The notes: generated from the letters alone by a model not told the origin. DNA of 64,000 bases from Streptomyces clavifer (GCA_014651175.1 BMWJ01000001.1:806001-870000); one strand, 5' to 3'; numbered from the stretch's first letter, positions 20,304-28,841 are shown. A program made the numbers and translations.

Positions 20304-21272
20304 CTACAGGGGGCGCCGGGAGGACCGCCACAGGACGAACGCCGTGAGGAGCGCGGTCCCGGCGAGCAGGATGCCGGCGGCGGTCCACTGCATGGCCGCC
20401 ATCTGGCTGTAGTCGAGGTACTCGTAGACGTTGCTGACGATGCCCGTGTCCGCGATGCACGCGGCCGAGGCCTTCTCCGTCGCTTCGACGCAGGTGCCCC
20501 ACCCGTACAGCTGCCCGTCCGCGGTGGCGATCCAGCTGTCCAGCTCGTACGCGTCGGAGAGGCGGGCCGGGAGCTCCTCGTCCAGGGGGTACGTGAGCCT
20601 GCGCGCCGGGGCCAGGTACTCCCTGGACACGTCCCACGCCACCTGGGCGGCCACGCAGAAGGCGAAGGTGACGACCATGGAGGCGAGGACCCGGCGCAGC
20701 AGGGCACCGATGGTGACCCCGGCCGCGGTGAGGAACAGGGCGAGCGCGGGAAGGACCGGACCGGTGTTGTCGAACACCGTGCCGTCCATCCACTGGTCGG
20801 AGAGCACCGAACGGTACGGCGTCCACCACCAGGTGAAGAACGCGGAGAGCGTCGTGCAGACCGCCAGCGTGATCAGGAAGCACCAGCCGAGCTTCGCGAT
20901 CAGCCATCGGCGGCGCGTCACGGACTGGGTGGTGACGAGCTGGGCGGTGCCCTGTTCGCTGTCGGCCGCGATGAGCGGGGCGCCGAGGAACACGGCGAGG
21001 ACGCCGGGCAGGGAGCCCAGCAGGAGGGTGAGATAGGAGTACTGCTGGCCCACGACCGGCAGCGCCACGTCCTGCTCGGGCCAGCCCGCCGTGTCCAGCA
21101 GGCCGATCAGCCGGCCGCGCTGGTACACGATCCAGAGGGAGCCGAGCACCGCCAGCGCGGCGAGGCAGATCAGGGTGGTCCGGTGCTGGCGCAGGACGAG
21201 CCAGCTCAGCCCCCGCAGCAACCTCGGCCGGGTGGTCCGTGCGGCCGGCGTCCCGGTCGGGGTGGTGCTCAT
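20304..21272 (-). CDS. ABC transporter permease of the GntR-linked operon
   Basis: A 322-aa membrane protein with about six hydrophobic segments, starting with a soluble N-terminus and GLSWLVLRQHRTTL. A long extracytoplasmic segment (about 205-285) contains two cysteines. No ABC-2 signature is obvious, but it follows the ATPase with a 4-bp overlap (21269-21272), leaving little doubt about partnership. YtrA-controlled pumps are often induced by cell-wall antibiotics; the substrate here is unknown. Confidence 0.87.
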   Translation of the reverse strand: MSTTPTGTPAARTTRPRLLRGLSWLVLRQHRTTLICLAALAVLGSLWIVYQRGRLIGLLDTAGWPEQDVALPVVGQQYSYLTLLLGSLPGVLAVFLGAPLIAADSEQGTAQLVTTQSVTRRRWLIAKLGWCFLITLAVCTTLSAFFTWWWTPYRSVLSDQWMDGTVFDNTGPVLPALALFLTAAGVTIGALLRRVLASMVVTFAFCVAAQVAWDVSREYLAPARRLTYPLDEELPARLSDAYELDSWIATADGQLYGWGTCVEATEKASAACIADTGIVSNVYEYLDYSQMAAMQWTAAGILLAGTALLTAFVLWRSSRRPL

Positions 21273-22213
21273 GCGGTCCTGGTCCCTTCGGCGCCGACGC
21301 GGGCGCCGGGTGTGTACAACGGGGGTGCGTCCGGTGAGCGGAGATGGGCGAGCAGCACTTCCTCGAGGCTGGGCTCGGAGGTCTGCCAGTCCCCGGAGAG
21401 AGGGCCGTTCGGCCGGACCATCGCCTGGAACTGCCGGCCCTGTACGCGGTTCTCGATCACCGTGTGGCCGTCGAGCCCGGCGGGCAGCCGCCCGTCCCGG
21501 GTCACTCCGGTCACCAGGGTGTGGGCCGGGACCAGCGCGTCGGCGTCGCCGGCCATCCGGATCCTGCCCCCGGCGAGGACCAGCAGGTAGTCGCACATGT
21601 CCTCCAGCTCGGTGAGCATGTGGGAGGACATCACGACGGTGGTCCCGCGCTCGACGGCCTCGGCCATCAGCAGGGTGCTCATCTCGTCGCGGGCCAGCGG
21701 GTCGAGGTCGGACATCGGCTCGTCGAGCAGCAGCAGGTCGGGCCGCTTGCCGAAGGCGAGCGCGAACGCGACCCGGGTGCGCTGGCCGCCGGACAGGGTG
21801 CCGACCCTGGCGTGCGGCGGCACATCGCCCGAGCGGACGATCCGTTCCGCCGCCGCCATGTCCCAGCCGGGGTTGAGCTCGCTGCCCATCCGCAGGGTCT
21901 CCGCCACCGTGAACCGCTTGAACAGCGGTTTGTCCTGTCCGAGGAAGGCGAATCTCGGCATCACCGAGGCTTCGCCCACCGCCACCCCGAAGATCCGCAA
22001 CTCGCCCTCGGTCGGCTCGACCTGCCGGGTGGTCATGCCCAGCAGGGTGCTCTTCCCCGCCCCGTTGGGCCCGACCAGGCCGCAGATCCGGCCGGCGGGA
22101 AGCCGGAAGGAGCAGTCGCGCAGCGCCCAGCCGCGCCGGTACCGCTTGCCCAGGCCGCGGGCCTCCAGGGCCCATGCGCCCGGGAGTCCGCTCGGAATGC
22201 TCGTGTCCGCCAC
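21269..22213 (-). CDS. ABC transporter ATP-binding protein of the GntR-linked operon
   Basis: A 314-aa ATPase with Walker A GPNGAGKST, signature LSGGQRTRVAFALAF, Walker B LLLLDEPMSDLD and switch His (MSSHML). GTG at 22213 is preferred because GAGG lies 8 nt before it. A TTG at 22240 would place the start codon inside the palindromic operator and has no ribosome site. It forms an operon with its permease and the GntR regulator, in the order ATPase, permease, regulator. Confidence 0.9.
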   Translation of the reverse strand: MADTSIPSGLPGAWALEARGLGKRYRRGWALRDCSFRLPAGRICGLVGPNGAGKSTLLGMTTRQVEPTEGELRIFGVAVGEASVMPRFAFLGQDKPLFKRFTVAETLRMGSELNPGWDMAAAERIVRSGDVPPHARVGTLSGGQRTRVAFALAFGKRPDLLLLDEPMSDLDPLARDEMSTLLMAEAVERGTTVVMSSHMLTELEDMCDYLLVLAGGRIRMAGDADALVPAHTLVTGVTRDGRLPAGLDGHTVIENRVQGRQFQAMVRPNGPLSGDWQTSEPSLEEVLLAHLRSPDAPPLYTPGARVGAEGTRTA

Positions 22214-22226
22214 GCGCTTCGCCTCG

Positions 22227-22250
22227 ATTCCATTAGTCAATTAATGGAAT
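22227..22250. promoter_or_regulatory. Probable GntR (YtrA-type) operator
   Basis: A perfect inverted repeat, ATTCCATTA (22227-22235) and TAATGGAAT (22242-22250), with a 6-bp spacer, lies 14 bp upstream of the ATPase GTG. Its A+T richness stands out against the surroundings. Position and symmetry fit the binding site of the operon's own GntR regulator. Confidence 0.65.
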
Positions 22251-22458
22251 CATGGTCAGTGCGGGGCATGGATGTCAAACGCTTGTCCGACGCCGGGCTG
22301 CCGGCGTCGGTGCGCAGGGCCTCCGTGACCGGCCGCCGCTGCTCGGGGCGGCTGCCCGCCGGCGTCCTCCGCATCACTCCGGTGGGGGCGGTGTGGCAGG
22401 GCGTGACCAGGGGCAACCGGCCGCTGATCCTGCGCGGACGGCTTCCGGCTCCGCTCGT

Positions 22459-22493
22459 CCGGGCACGGCAGCGGACCCCGCTGCCGTGCCCGG
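22459..22493 (-). terminator. 16-bp hairpin terminator after ATP-grasp gene
   Basis: Perfect arms CCGGGCACGGCAGCGG (22459-22474) and its complement (22478-22493) with a 3-nt loop, 50 bp downstream of the ATP-grasp stop. Confidence 0.75.
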
Positions 22494-22542
22494 ACGCAGG
22501 CTGTCCGGGGCGACCGGCCGACGGTCTCCCCGGACGAGCGCG

Positions 22543-23520
22543 TCAGGAGCCCGCGGCGATCCGGTCCCGTACATAGCTGACGAGCGCCGCCGCCACCCGG
22601 GAGCGGTCCGGCTCCGGCAGGTCCTCGTAGGCCGCCGAGACCGTCATCCACTCGTTGAAGACGGGCCCTTCGCGGGTGAGGAGCCAGTCCACGCACAGGT
22701 AGTCCGCGTCCACCCCCGTGGCCAGCCGTTCGCTGAGCGCGCGCACCTCGCCGTCCCCGTCGAAGGACATGCCGGAGCCGCCCTCACTCACGTTGGCGAG
22801 GTAGGAGCCCTCCTTCGGGCTGCGCAGCATCACGGCGACCGTCTTCCCGCGGTGGACGTACACCCGCACGTCGCCGTCGTTCTCCTGGAACGGTTGCACC
22901 ACCGCGCCCAGCGCCGCGGGGGTGAGGAGGTCCACCGCGGCGGTCAGCTGCTCGGGGCCCTCGGCCTTCAGCACCCCGAAGCCCATGGCCATGGCCCGGG
23001 GCTTGACCACGTAGGGGCCGGTGCCCAGCTCCCGGCCGACCACCGGCAGCACCCGGCGGGCGTACCGGCCGAAGGGGACCGCGATCGTCGGCGGGACCGG
23101 GATCCCGAGCGCCGCCACCTCGTGGCACATCGCGAGTTTGTCCGACCCCAGCGACTCGGCGTCACGGATGCCGTCGTTCAGGAGCACGCGGCCGGCCGCC
23201 CTGATGGTCCGCGTGATCGCCTGGACGTGGCGGCCGATGCCGGCGTCCCACGTCCAGTCCGACAGCAGGAAGGCATGACCGCCGCCGAGCAGGTCCTCCT
23301 CGTCCAGATACAGGCGCGGCGCCCCGCCCGACCACGCCGGCACGAGGTCCCCGGAGTGCACCACCCGCACGGGCAGGCCGTTGCGCTCGAAGAGGTCCAC
23401 GCGCTTGGAGCCCTCCTTCTGCAGCAGGAGGTGGCGTCGCGGGTCGTAGTTGTCCGGGTTGGTGATCCACACGATCGCGGGCGTGCCGGGCGTGCCGGTC
23501 GGGGGGAGTGCGTCGGTCAC
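22543..23520 (-). CDS. Orphan RimK-like ATP-grasp ligase
   Basis: A 325-aa ATP-grasp protein. The ATP lid and base regions resemble RimK/GshB ligases (YVVKPRAMAMGFGVLKAE about 172-189; VVQPFQENDGDVRVYVH about 213-229; EGSYLANVSEGGSG). The C-terminal metal site reads VFNEWMT rather than the usual MEVN, so an expected Asn after the Glu is absent. Enzymes of this fold join a carboxylate to an amine via an acyl-phosphate. GTG at 23520 has GGAAG 8 nt upstream. It probably shares a transcript with the MFS gene 90 bp upstream. Substrate unknown; a role in a small peptide product or amino-acid conjugate is inference. Confidence 0.8.
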   Translation of the reverse strand: MTDALPPTGTPGTPAIVWITNPDNYDPRRHLLLQKEGSKRVDLFERNGLPVRVVHSGDLVPAWSGGAPRLYLDEEDLLGGGHAFLLSDWTWDAGIGRHVQAITRTIRAAGRVLLNDGIRDAESLGSDKLAMCHEVAALGIPVPPTIAVPFGRYARRVLPVVGRELGTGPYVVKPRAMAMGFGVLKAEGPEQLTAAVDLLTPAALGAVVQPFQENDGDVRVYVHRGKTVAVMLRSPKEGSYLANVSEGGSGMSFDGDGEVRALSERLATGVDADYLCVDWLLTREGPVFNEWMTVSAAYEDLPEPDRSRVAAALVSYVRDRIAAGS

Positions 23521-23610
23521 GGTAGGGCTTCCGTTCGTCGGGCGTACGGGGGCGGGCCGAACGGCGTGGCTCGGCCCGGTGGTGCGGTCGGGCGGGCACG
23601 GCGGCCCGGG

Positions 23611-24885
23611 TCAGGAGGCCACCAGGGGTTCGACGGGCGGTGTGCCGGTGGGCAGGGTCCGCATCCGGCGCAGCGGGGAGAGGAACAGCCAGAGGAAGGC
23701 GAGCGAGGTGCCGACCGCCCCCGTGAGCACGGCCCCCCGCGCACCGAACACCTCGGCCAGCACACCGCCGCAGAGGCTGCCGATGGGGCGCGCGCCCCAG
23801 GCGAAGAACCGCACCGTGGCGTTGACGCGGCCCAGGAAGTCGGGTGGCACGGCCCGCTGCCGGAAACTGACCTGGGCCACGTTGTAGACCACGAGCGCCG
23901 CCCCCAGGCCGAACAGCGAGACGCTGACCAGCGCGAGCCTCCATCCCGGCTGGGCGAGGGCGGCGAGCAGGGTGAGCGGGGCGCCGCACGCGACGCTGTA
24001 CTTCACCGCCGTCGCGTCCCCCAGCGCCTCGATGAGCCGGCGCACCACCAGCGTGGCGAGGACGCCCCCGAGGCTCCCCGCCGTCAGCAGCAGACCCACG
24101 GTCGTCGCGGGCACCCCGAGATCGCGGGCGAGCAGGACCAGGAGCATCGCGTAGGACATGCTCCAGAAGAAGGTCATCGTCGTGGAGCACAGCACGATGG
24201 GCCGCAGCAGTGCGTGCCGCGTCACCAGCCGCACGCCCTCGGCGACACCCCGGACCAGCCGGGGGCGGTCCTTGCGTGGCGGAAGCGGCTCCGGCCGTCG
24301 GATCAGGGCGACGAACAAGGCGGACCACGCGTACCCGAAGGCCGTCGCGACGATCGCGAGGGGCGCGGTCACCAGCTGGATGAGCAGACCGCCGGCGCTG
24401 GGACCGACCACGCCCGCCACCTCCTCCACGCCGGTCAGCCGGGCGTTGGCGGTGAGGAGGCGGTCGCCGCCGACCACATGCGGCAGATAGCTCTGCGCGG
24501 CGACGTCGAAGAAGACCGTGAGGACGCCGCTGACGAGCGAGACCACGCACAGGTGGAGCACGTCGAGGGTGCCCAGGCCCCACGCCACCGGAATGCTGCC
24601 GAGGGCCACGGCGCGGCCGAGGTCGCTGACGACCATCACCGGCCGCTTGCGCATGCGGTCCACCCACACGCCCGCGGGCAGCCCGATGGCGAGGAACGCC
24701 ACCGTCTGGCAGGCCGCGACGGCGCTGACCTCGAATGCGGAGGCGTGCAGGGTGGTGGTGGCGAGGATCGGCATCGCCAATCCCAGCAGGCGGAAACCGA
24801 GCTGGCTCAGCGCCTGGGCGGCCAGCAGCAGGCGCAGGGCGCCCACCTCGCCTCCGCCGACGGGGGAACGGGGTGGTCCGACCAT
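23611..24885 (-). CDS. MFS exporter
   Basis: About 424 aa and 12 hydrophobic helices. The N-domain loop GLPAGVWVDRMRKRPVMVVS is the MFS motif A, as in Bcr/macrolide-type drug exporters of the MFS_3 group. ATG at 24885 has GGAAAGG at 7-nt spacing; a GTG at 24924 gives 437 aa. It lies directly upstream of the ATP-grasp gene and diverges from the GNAT gene. It probably exports the product of these enzymes or gives resistance to it, which is inference. Confidence 0.88.
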   Translation of the reverse strand: MVGPPRSPVGGGEVGALRLLLAAQALSQLGFRLLGLAMPILATTTLHASAFEVSAVAACQTVAFLAIGLPAGVWVDRMRKRPVMVVSDLGRAVALGSIPVAWGLGTLDVLHLCVVSLVSGVLTVFFDVAAQSYLPHVVGGDRLLTANARLTGVEEVAGVVGPSAGGLLIQLVTAPLAIVATAFGYAWSALFVALIRRPEPLPPRKDRPRLVRGVAEGVRLVTRHALLRPIVLCSTTMTFFWSMSYAMLLVLLARDLGVPATTVGLLLTAGSLGGVLATLVVRRLIEALGDATAVKYSVACGAPLTLLAALAQPGWRLALVSVSLFGLGAALVVYNVAQVSFRQRAVPPDFLGRVNATVRFFAWGARPIGSLCGGVLAEVFGARGAVLTGAVGTSLAFLWLFLSPLRRMRTLPTGTPPVEPLVAS

Positions 24886-25682
24886 CACCAGGCCTTTCCG
24901 AGGGGCGCGGTCCCGTGCCGTCACGGGGCCGTGGTGCGGAGCACACCGACGACGGGGCCATGGGCGGCGGTCTCCGGGGTGCGGGACGCGGCCACCCCGG
25001 GCCCGCCGGGGAGTGCGACGATGCTAGAGGCGGCACGGGGGTGCCACAAGCGGCGACGAGGGGGCGGAGAGCGGGGGGAGAGAGGCATGAAATGGCGTGA
25101 AGTGCACGGCAGTTGGGGGACACCTCATGAACCTTCCGGTATAGCGCCAGGTCATCTCCCCCATCGGTTTTCCGCCGATATCCGCCGACGAACGACGACA
25201 GTGGCCGGGTGCCCCTCCGCCGGCGTACGGGCGCTTGCGTCCCAGAGGAGCACTGCCCTAACTTGTCCTCGCCGTCGCTCCACGGGTGACGGCAGGACCA
25301 CTTTCGCTACGGTTCGTCCAGCCCCGCACCCCTGATCCCGGCCCTCCCGCCGTGTGCGGGTGCGGTGCCCCTCCCCGCGCCCCGCAGGGCGCGGCGCCCT
25401 TCCGTCCCGTGCCCCGCCCTGCCCCACGACGGCTCCGCCCGCCCCGTACGCCCCGTGCGGCGGGGGTCCCGGCCGTCAGGGCCGGCGGGGAGTGCGCTGA
25501 CCCGCGGCACGTCGCCGTGGGCGGGCCCGACTGTGCGGCGCCACCGACCAGCAGAACGGCTCAGCTCAGCCGGAAGAGACCGGCCGCGGGGACCCGCCGA
25601 AGGCTCGCGGGCCCGTCCGGCCGCCGGGCCCGCACACGACGGCACCGTCACCGGCCGCCGTGACGACGAGGAGGAGACCACC
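24886..25682. other. 797-bp divergent intergenic region
   Basis: This long gap separates the MFS and GNAT genes. No gene is firmly supported. A reading frame with a strong ribosome site (GGGGGAGAGAGGC before ATG at 25087) would encode 82 aa to 25335 but uses rare codons such as ATA and CTA. The segment 25100-25330 is less G+C-rich than its surroundings and is the likely place of the divergent promoters. The rest is high-G+C sequence with only shadow frames. Confidence 0.45.
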
Positions 25683-26909
25683 ATGCAGACACCGGACGCG
25701 GACGTCGGGACCACCGAACGCGCCGACACCAGCACGTGGTCGACGCTCCTGGCGAAGGGGCAGCCGGCCCCGGTCGACTTACCCGCCCCTCTCCCCGGGC
25801 TCGACGTCGTCCGGCGGGCCGTGCACCTTCCCCGCGCGTCCTGGGACCGCCTGGCCGGCCCCGACCACGCCTACCTGGCGGCCCGTTGGCTCGACGTGGC
25901 GGAGGACACCTCCGGCGCGCCCATGCGCTACCTCACCCTGACCGACGCCGAGGGCCTGGCCGGTGCGCTGGCCACCGCAGTCGCCGACGCGACCGCCCCG
26001 TGGCTAGCCGGCCGCCCCGACACCGTGCTGCGGCAGTCCGCGGAAGAGGGGCGGAAGGGAGCACAGGAACTGGTCGCGGACCTGCCCGGAGACCTTGCCG
26101 GCGCCCTGCTGCCCGGCCTCGTCTGCGGAGGGCGGCACCTCGGCCGCACCACCCTCCTGCGGCGTGAGGACGAGGACGGCACCGGTGAACGGCTGTTGGG
26201 CGCCGCCGAACGGCTCGCGGACCAGGAGGGCCTGCGCAGCGTCGCCTTCCTCCATGTCGACGAGCACGACACCGTGCTGCGGACCCTGCTGGCCCGCCGC
26301 GGCTACCGCTCCTTCCACTCCGAGAACTACCACTGGCTGCCGGTGCCGCAGGGCGGCTTCGCGGAGTACCTCGCCGGATTCTCCGCCCACCGCCGCCGCC
26401 GGATCGGCGCCGAGCGCCGGGCGGTGCGCGACGCCGGAGTCCGGATCACCTCGGCCCCGCTCGACCCCGCCGACATCCCCCGCTTCGCGGAGCTGGAGGC
26501 CGCACTCCTCGGCAAGTACGGGATGAACGCCTGGACCCCCGCGCGCTCCGTGACCGTCCTGGAGCGCGCGCTCGGCGCCTGCGGTCCGGACGCGCTGGCG
26601 GCCACCGCCCGTCTCGACGGCGAGATCATCGGCTTCGCGCTGATCGTGGTCCACGGCGACCGCTGGTTCGCGCACCGCGCCGGCTTCGACTACGCCGCCC
26701 AGCGCGGGCTGCCGCTCTACTTCGACCTGCTTTTCTACCACCTGGTCGAGGCCGCGGCCCGGGCCGGCGCCACCGTCATCCACTACGGCACCGGCAGCGG
26801 CGCGGCCAAGGCCTCACGGGGCTGTCTCGGCTCGGGGCAGTACGCCTACCTCCGCCCCTCGGCCCCGGGTCGAGGGGCGGGGACACCACGCGCCGACCGG
26901 CAACGCTGA
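25683..26909 (+). CDS. GNAT-fold acyl/aminoacyl transferase (COG3146/FemAB-like)
   Basis: 408 aa. The C-terminal half has the double-GNAT pattern seen in peptidogalycan and FemAB-like transferases: FSAHRRRRIGAERRAVRDAG (about 236-255), FAELEAALLGKYGM, IIGFALIVVHGDRWFAHRAG, and a final HYGTGSGAAKASRGC. The N-terminal half resembles no family I can name. ATG at 25683 follows GGAGGAG. Its role beside an ATP-grasp ligase and an exporter may be N-acylation of a peptide, for tailoring or self-protection. This is inference. Confidence 0.75.
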   Translation: MQTPDADVGTTERADTSTWSTLLAKGQPAPVDLPAPLPGLDVVRRAVHLPRASWDRLAGPDHAYLAARWLDVAEDTSGAPMRYLTLTDAEGLAGALATAVADATAPWLAGRPDTVLRQSAEEGRKGAQELVADLPGDLAGALLPGLVCGGRHLGRTTLLRREDEDGTGERLLGAAERLADQEGLRSVAFLHVDEHDTVLRTLLARRGYRSFHSENYHWLPVPQGGFAEYLAGFSAHRRRRIGAERRAVRDAGVRITSAPLDPADIPRFAELEAALLGKYGMNAWTPARSVTVLERALGACGPDALAATARLDGEIIGFALIVVHGDRWFAHRAGFDYAAQRGLPLYFDLLFYHLVEAAARAGATVIHYGTGSGAAKASRGCLGSGQYAYLRPSAPGRGAGTPRADRQR

Positions 26910-26941
26910 AGGGTACGAGAGCGCCGGTGGGCACACGTGCC

Positions 26942-27005
26942 CAGCACTCGATGATGTTCACCGCGAGCCCGCCGCGCGCCGTCTCCTTGTACTTGACGCT
27001 CATGT
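26942..27005. repeat. Left 64-bp direct repeat (detached sdaA 3' end)
   Basis: Identical to 28893-28956. Read on the minus strand it encodes the last 20 residues of SdaA plus TG of the stop, but the next base gives TGG, so the frame runs on. It starts just after a palindrome GGGCAC-AC-GTGCCC (26929-26942). Confidence 0.9.
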
Positions 27006-27149
27006 GTGAGATCACCACGCCGACGACGAGAGGCCCTGTCTCGTTGCCACACCTGCTGACCAGTCCGTTCACCTGCCAGCACAGGATGACAGAGGCTCAT
27101 TGACGCTTCGGGGTGCGAGGCATCTCCGGCGGTTTGTGAGGGAGTGAGA
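27006..27149. other. Element interior left of the toxin gene
   Basis: 144 bp between the left repeat and the toxin stop. No gene is visible. A short inverted repeat GAGA...TCTC (about 27028-27042) is the only structure seen; it may hold recombinase arm sites or be residue of a lost gene. Confidence 0.4.
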
Positions 27150-28049
27150 TCAAGTCCACGTACTGGCTGAGCTGTTCCAACTCCGTGTCGCGGCGGTGCC
27201 TGCGAGCAGTGGGTCCGCGAACGCGATGACCAGCCCGACCACGTCAGTGAAGAGATTCGGATAGCCGGCCGAGGAAGATCCCTGTCGGCGGCGCCAGGCG
27301 GTGTAGGAGGATTGGCGGCGCTCGGCGAGGTCGGTGATCGCGGCGCTGAGGGGCTTCAGCTCGATGCCACGGTGTGTGGCGGTGGCAGTCAGCGCTGCGG
27401 CCAGTTCTTCGCCGTTGAGATTGTTGAGCGTCAGCAGGCGGTAGAGGTCCGCGTAATCCCGATCGCGGGTGTTGAGATCGCCGAGCGAGATGGCGGTGGA
27501 GAGCTTCTCGGCGATGACGGTGGCGAGCGGGTAACCGAAGAGTTGGAAGCTGTCCGTGGTGAGCTGCTGCGGGTAGTTGATGATCTGAGGCCCGGGAGTG
27601 ACGGGGTCGCCGAAACTGATGTCCAGTTGGAGCTTGAGACGCGCACGGGCGATCGATGCGGCCATGGACAGCCGTACGCCGTGATACTCGTCCTCCTCTC
27701 GGATGGGTACGGTTCTGAGCGTGGCGGAGTCGTATGCCACGCCGTCGTCGACCTCAGTGGTGGCGATCGCGGCGATTCTGCGGATGATCTCGGCTTCCTC
27801 GCCGGAGAACGCGCGGCCAAGGATGTCGATGTCACGGGTCATCCGGCGGGCGCCGAACTGGGCGAGCAGAAGGCCGCCCTTGAGGATGAAGTGCTCGCGG
27901 CCGAGGGGGGATGCTGCCAGGCGGTAGAGGAATCGTTCGAGTACGTACTCGACCATGGCCTCGTCCGTTGAACGGCCGTTGCGACGAGCCAGATTGCGCA
28001 GGTCGTTGTAGACGCGGCCTGCGGTGGTATCCCGAGTGGGGTTGACCAT
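27150..28049 (-). CDS. abiEii: AbiEii-type nucleotidyltransferase toxin
   Basis: A 299-aa member of the AbiEii/AbiGii toxin family, a polymerase-beta-like nucleotidyltransferase. KGGLLLAQFG (57-66) and TRDIDIL (71-77) form the nucleotide/metal site, and AEKLSTAIS (180-188) plus RDRDYADLYRLL (195-206) are the C-terminal family motifs. In characterised systems the toxin halts growth on phage infection (abortive infection) and the antitoxin acts without direct contact, hence type IV. Its ATG overlaps the antitoxin TGA by one base (TGATG). Motifs look intact, so activity is plausible. Confidence 0.9.
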   Translation of the reverse strand: MVNPTRDTTAGRVYNDLRNLARRNGRSTDEAMVEYVLERFLYRLAASPLGREHFILKGGLLLAQFGARRMTRDIDILGRAFSGEEAEIIRRIAAIATTEVDDGVAYDSATLRTVPIREEDEYHGVRLSMAASIARARLKLQLDISFGDPVTPGPQIINYPQQLTTDSFQLFGYPLATVIAEKLSTAISLGDLNTRDRDYADLYRLLTLNNLNGEELAAALTATATHRGIELKPLSAAITDLAERRQSSYTAWRRRQGSSSAGYPNLFTDVVGLVIAFADPLLAGTAATRSWNSSASTWT

Positions 28050-28663
28050 CAGGCAAGCACCGCCTCTACGGCGGGGCGGATGACGGAGAGCGCGCCCAGC
28101 TCGCGGGCGATGAGTTGGAGTTCGCCGACTCCGCTCCGTCCGCTGCGACGTAGGTAGCGGCCGAGTGCGGACAGGGCCATGGTCTCGCCGATTCTGCCAC
28201 GGTGGCGCATCGCGTCGACGACGCTGCGGGCGGCGCTATATGTGGGAATGGTCTCTCCCGGTGCGGCCTCGAACCGTTCGACGCCGAGGTTGAACGTCTT
28301 CGCCGCGTACTGCGCCACCACGGTCGGGGGATAGGAGATCGTGGGACGACGTGATCCGCGTGGCACGGCGATGTGTACGGCGCTGGGGATGTCGTCGATC
28401 AGCTCGTGCAGAGCCAGGGCGGACTCCCCGCACAGGACAGCGCGAGGCGCCCGCGTACATACGGCCAGTAGGTCTGCGTATGCGGTCTCCGGCGCGTCTG
28501 CCCGCCGATACACACCACGGGACAGTTCGTCTATCTCCCCTTCGGTGACTAGGTGCGCCAGATCGCGAGCGGAGAGCAGGGCCTGACGTGCCTGCGCTGT
28601 CGTGAACGTCGGGGAGAGGTCGGCCAGCCGCTGGTTCAAGCGCGAGATTTCCGCAGCACTCAT
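28049..28663 (-). CDS. abiEi: AbiEi-type antitoxin / autorepressor
   Basis: 204 aa. An N-terminal winged helix (TFTTAQARQALLSARDLAHL, then ELSRGVYRR at about 45-53) precedes the AbiEi antitoxin domain with VLCGESALALHELIDD and VHIAVPRGSRRP. AbiEi proteins bind inverted repeats in their own promoter and neutralise AbiEii. It is the first gene of the pair. ATG at 28663 abuts an inverted repeat, GTATC-GAAT-GATAC, which would place the operator directly over the translation start region. Confidence 0.9.
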   Translation of the reverse strand: MSAAEISRLNQRLADLSPTFTTAQARQALLSARDLAHLVTEGEIDELSRGVYRRADAPETAYADLLAVCTRAPRAVLCGESALALHELIDDIPSAVHIAVPRGSRRPTISYPPTVVAQYAAKTFNLGVERFEAAPGETIPTYSAARSVVDAMRHRGRIGETMALSALGRYLRRSGRSGVGELQLIARELGALSVIRPAVEAVLA

Positions 28664-28677
28664 GTATCGAATGATAC
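28664..28677. promoter_or_regulatory. Candidate AbiEi operator 1
   Basis: Inverted repeat GTATC (28664-28668), GAAT spacer, GATAC (28673-28677), immediately upstream of the antitoxin start. AbiEi regulators are known to bind promoter inverted repeats. Confidence 0.5.
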
Positions 28678-28703
28678 CCCTCTAGCTGGCCTAGGGGATC
28701 GAT

Positions 28704-28715
28704 TGGATACATCCA
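28704..28715. promoter_or_regulatory. Candidate AbiEi operator 2
   Basis: Palindrome TGGAT-AC-ATCCA, 26 bp beyond operator 1. It shares the GGATAC/GATAC core, as expected for a pair of sites bound by one repressor. Confidence 0.4.
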
Positions 28716-28841
28716 GATGGTGGGGGCAGGGCTCCCATCGTTGACTATGCGTCACGAACCCGCAGGTCAGATGCCCATCCCATGGGACTTTCACGTCTGT
28801 CCCAGGGCGTCTGCAGGGACTTTCCGCCGCGTAGGCAGGAA

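Larger units (their letters stand above)
22214..22542. other. 329-bp intergenic region with operator and two hairpins
   Basis: No gene is supported. It holds the operator at 22227-22250, a perfect 10-bp hairpin CCGACGCCGG/CCGGCGTCGG (22287-22310) and the terminator at 22459-22493. It insulates the ATP-grasp gene from the ABC operon on the same strand. Confidence 0.6.

Noticed and set aside
22252-25335. A plus-strand frame of 1027 codons antisense to the ATP-grasp and MFS genes
   Set aside because: It is the usual long shadow frame of high-G+C coding DNA. The opposite-strand proteins have clear domains, while this translation is Arg/Gly/Pro/His-rich with none. Only its last 83 codons lie outside those genes.
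22543-26909. Graspetide (microviridin-type) cluster
   Set aside because: Ligase, GNAT and exporter are present, but no core-peptide motif or second ligase is visible and the ligase N-terminus does not look like that family. Kept only as a general small-molecule hypothesis.
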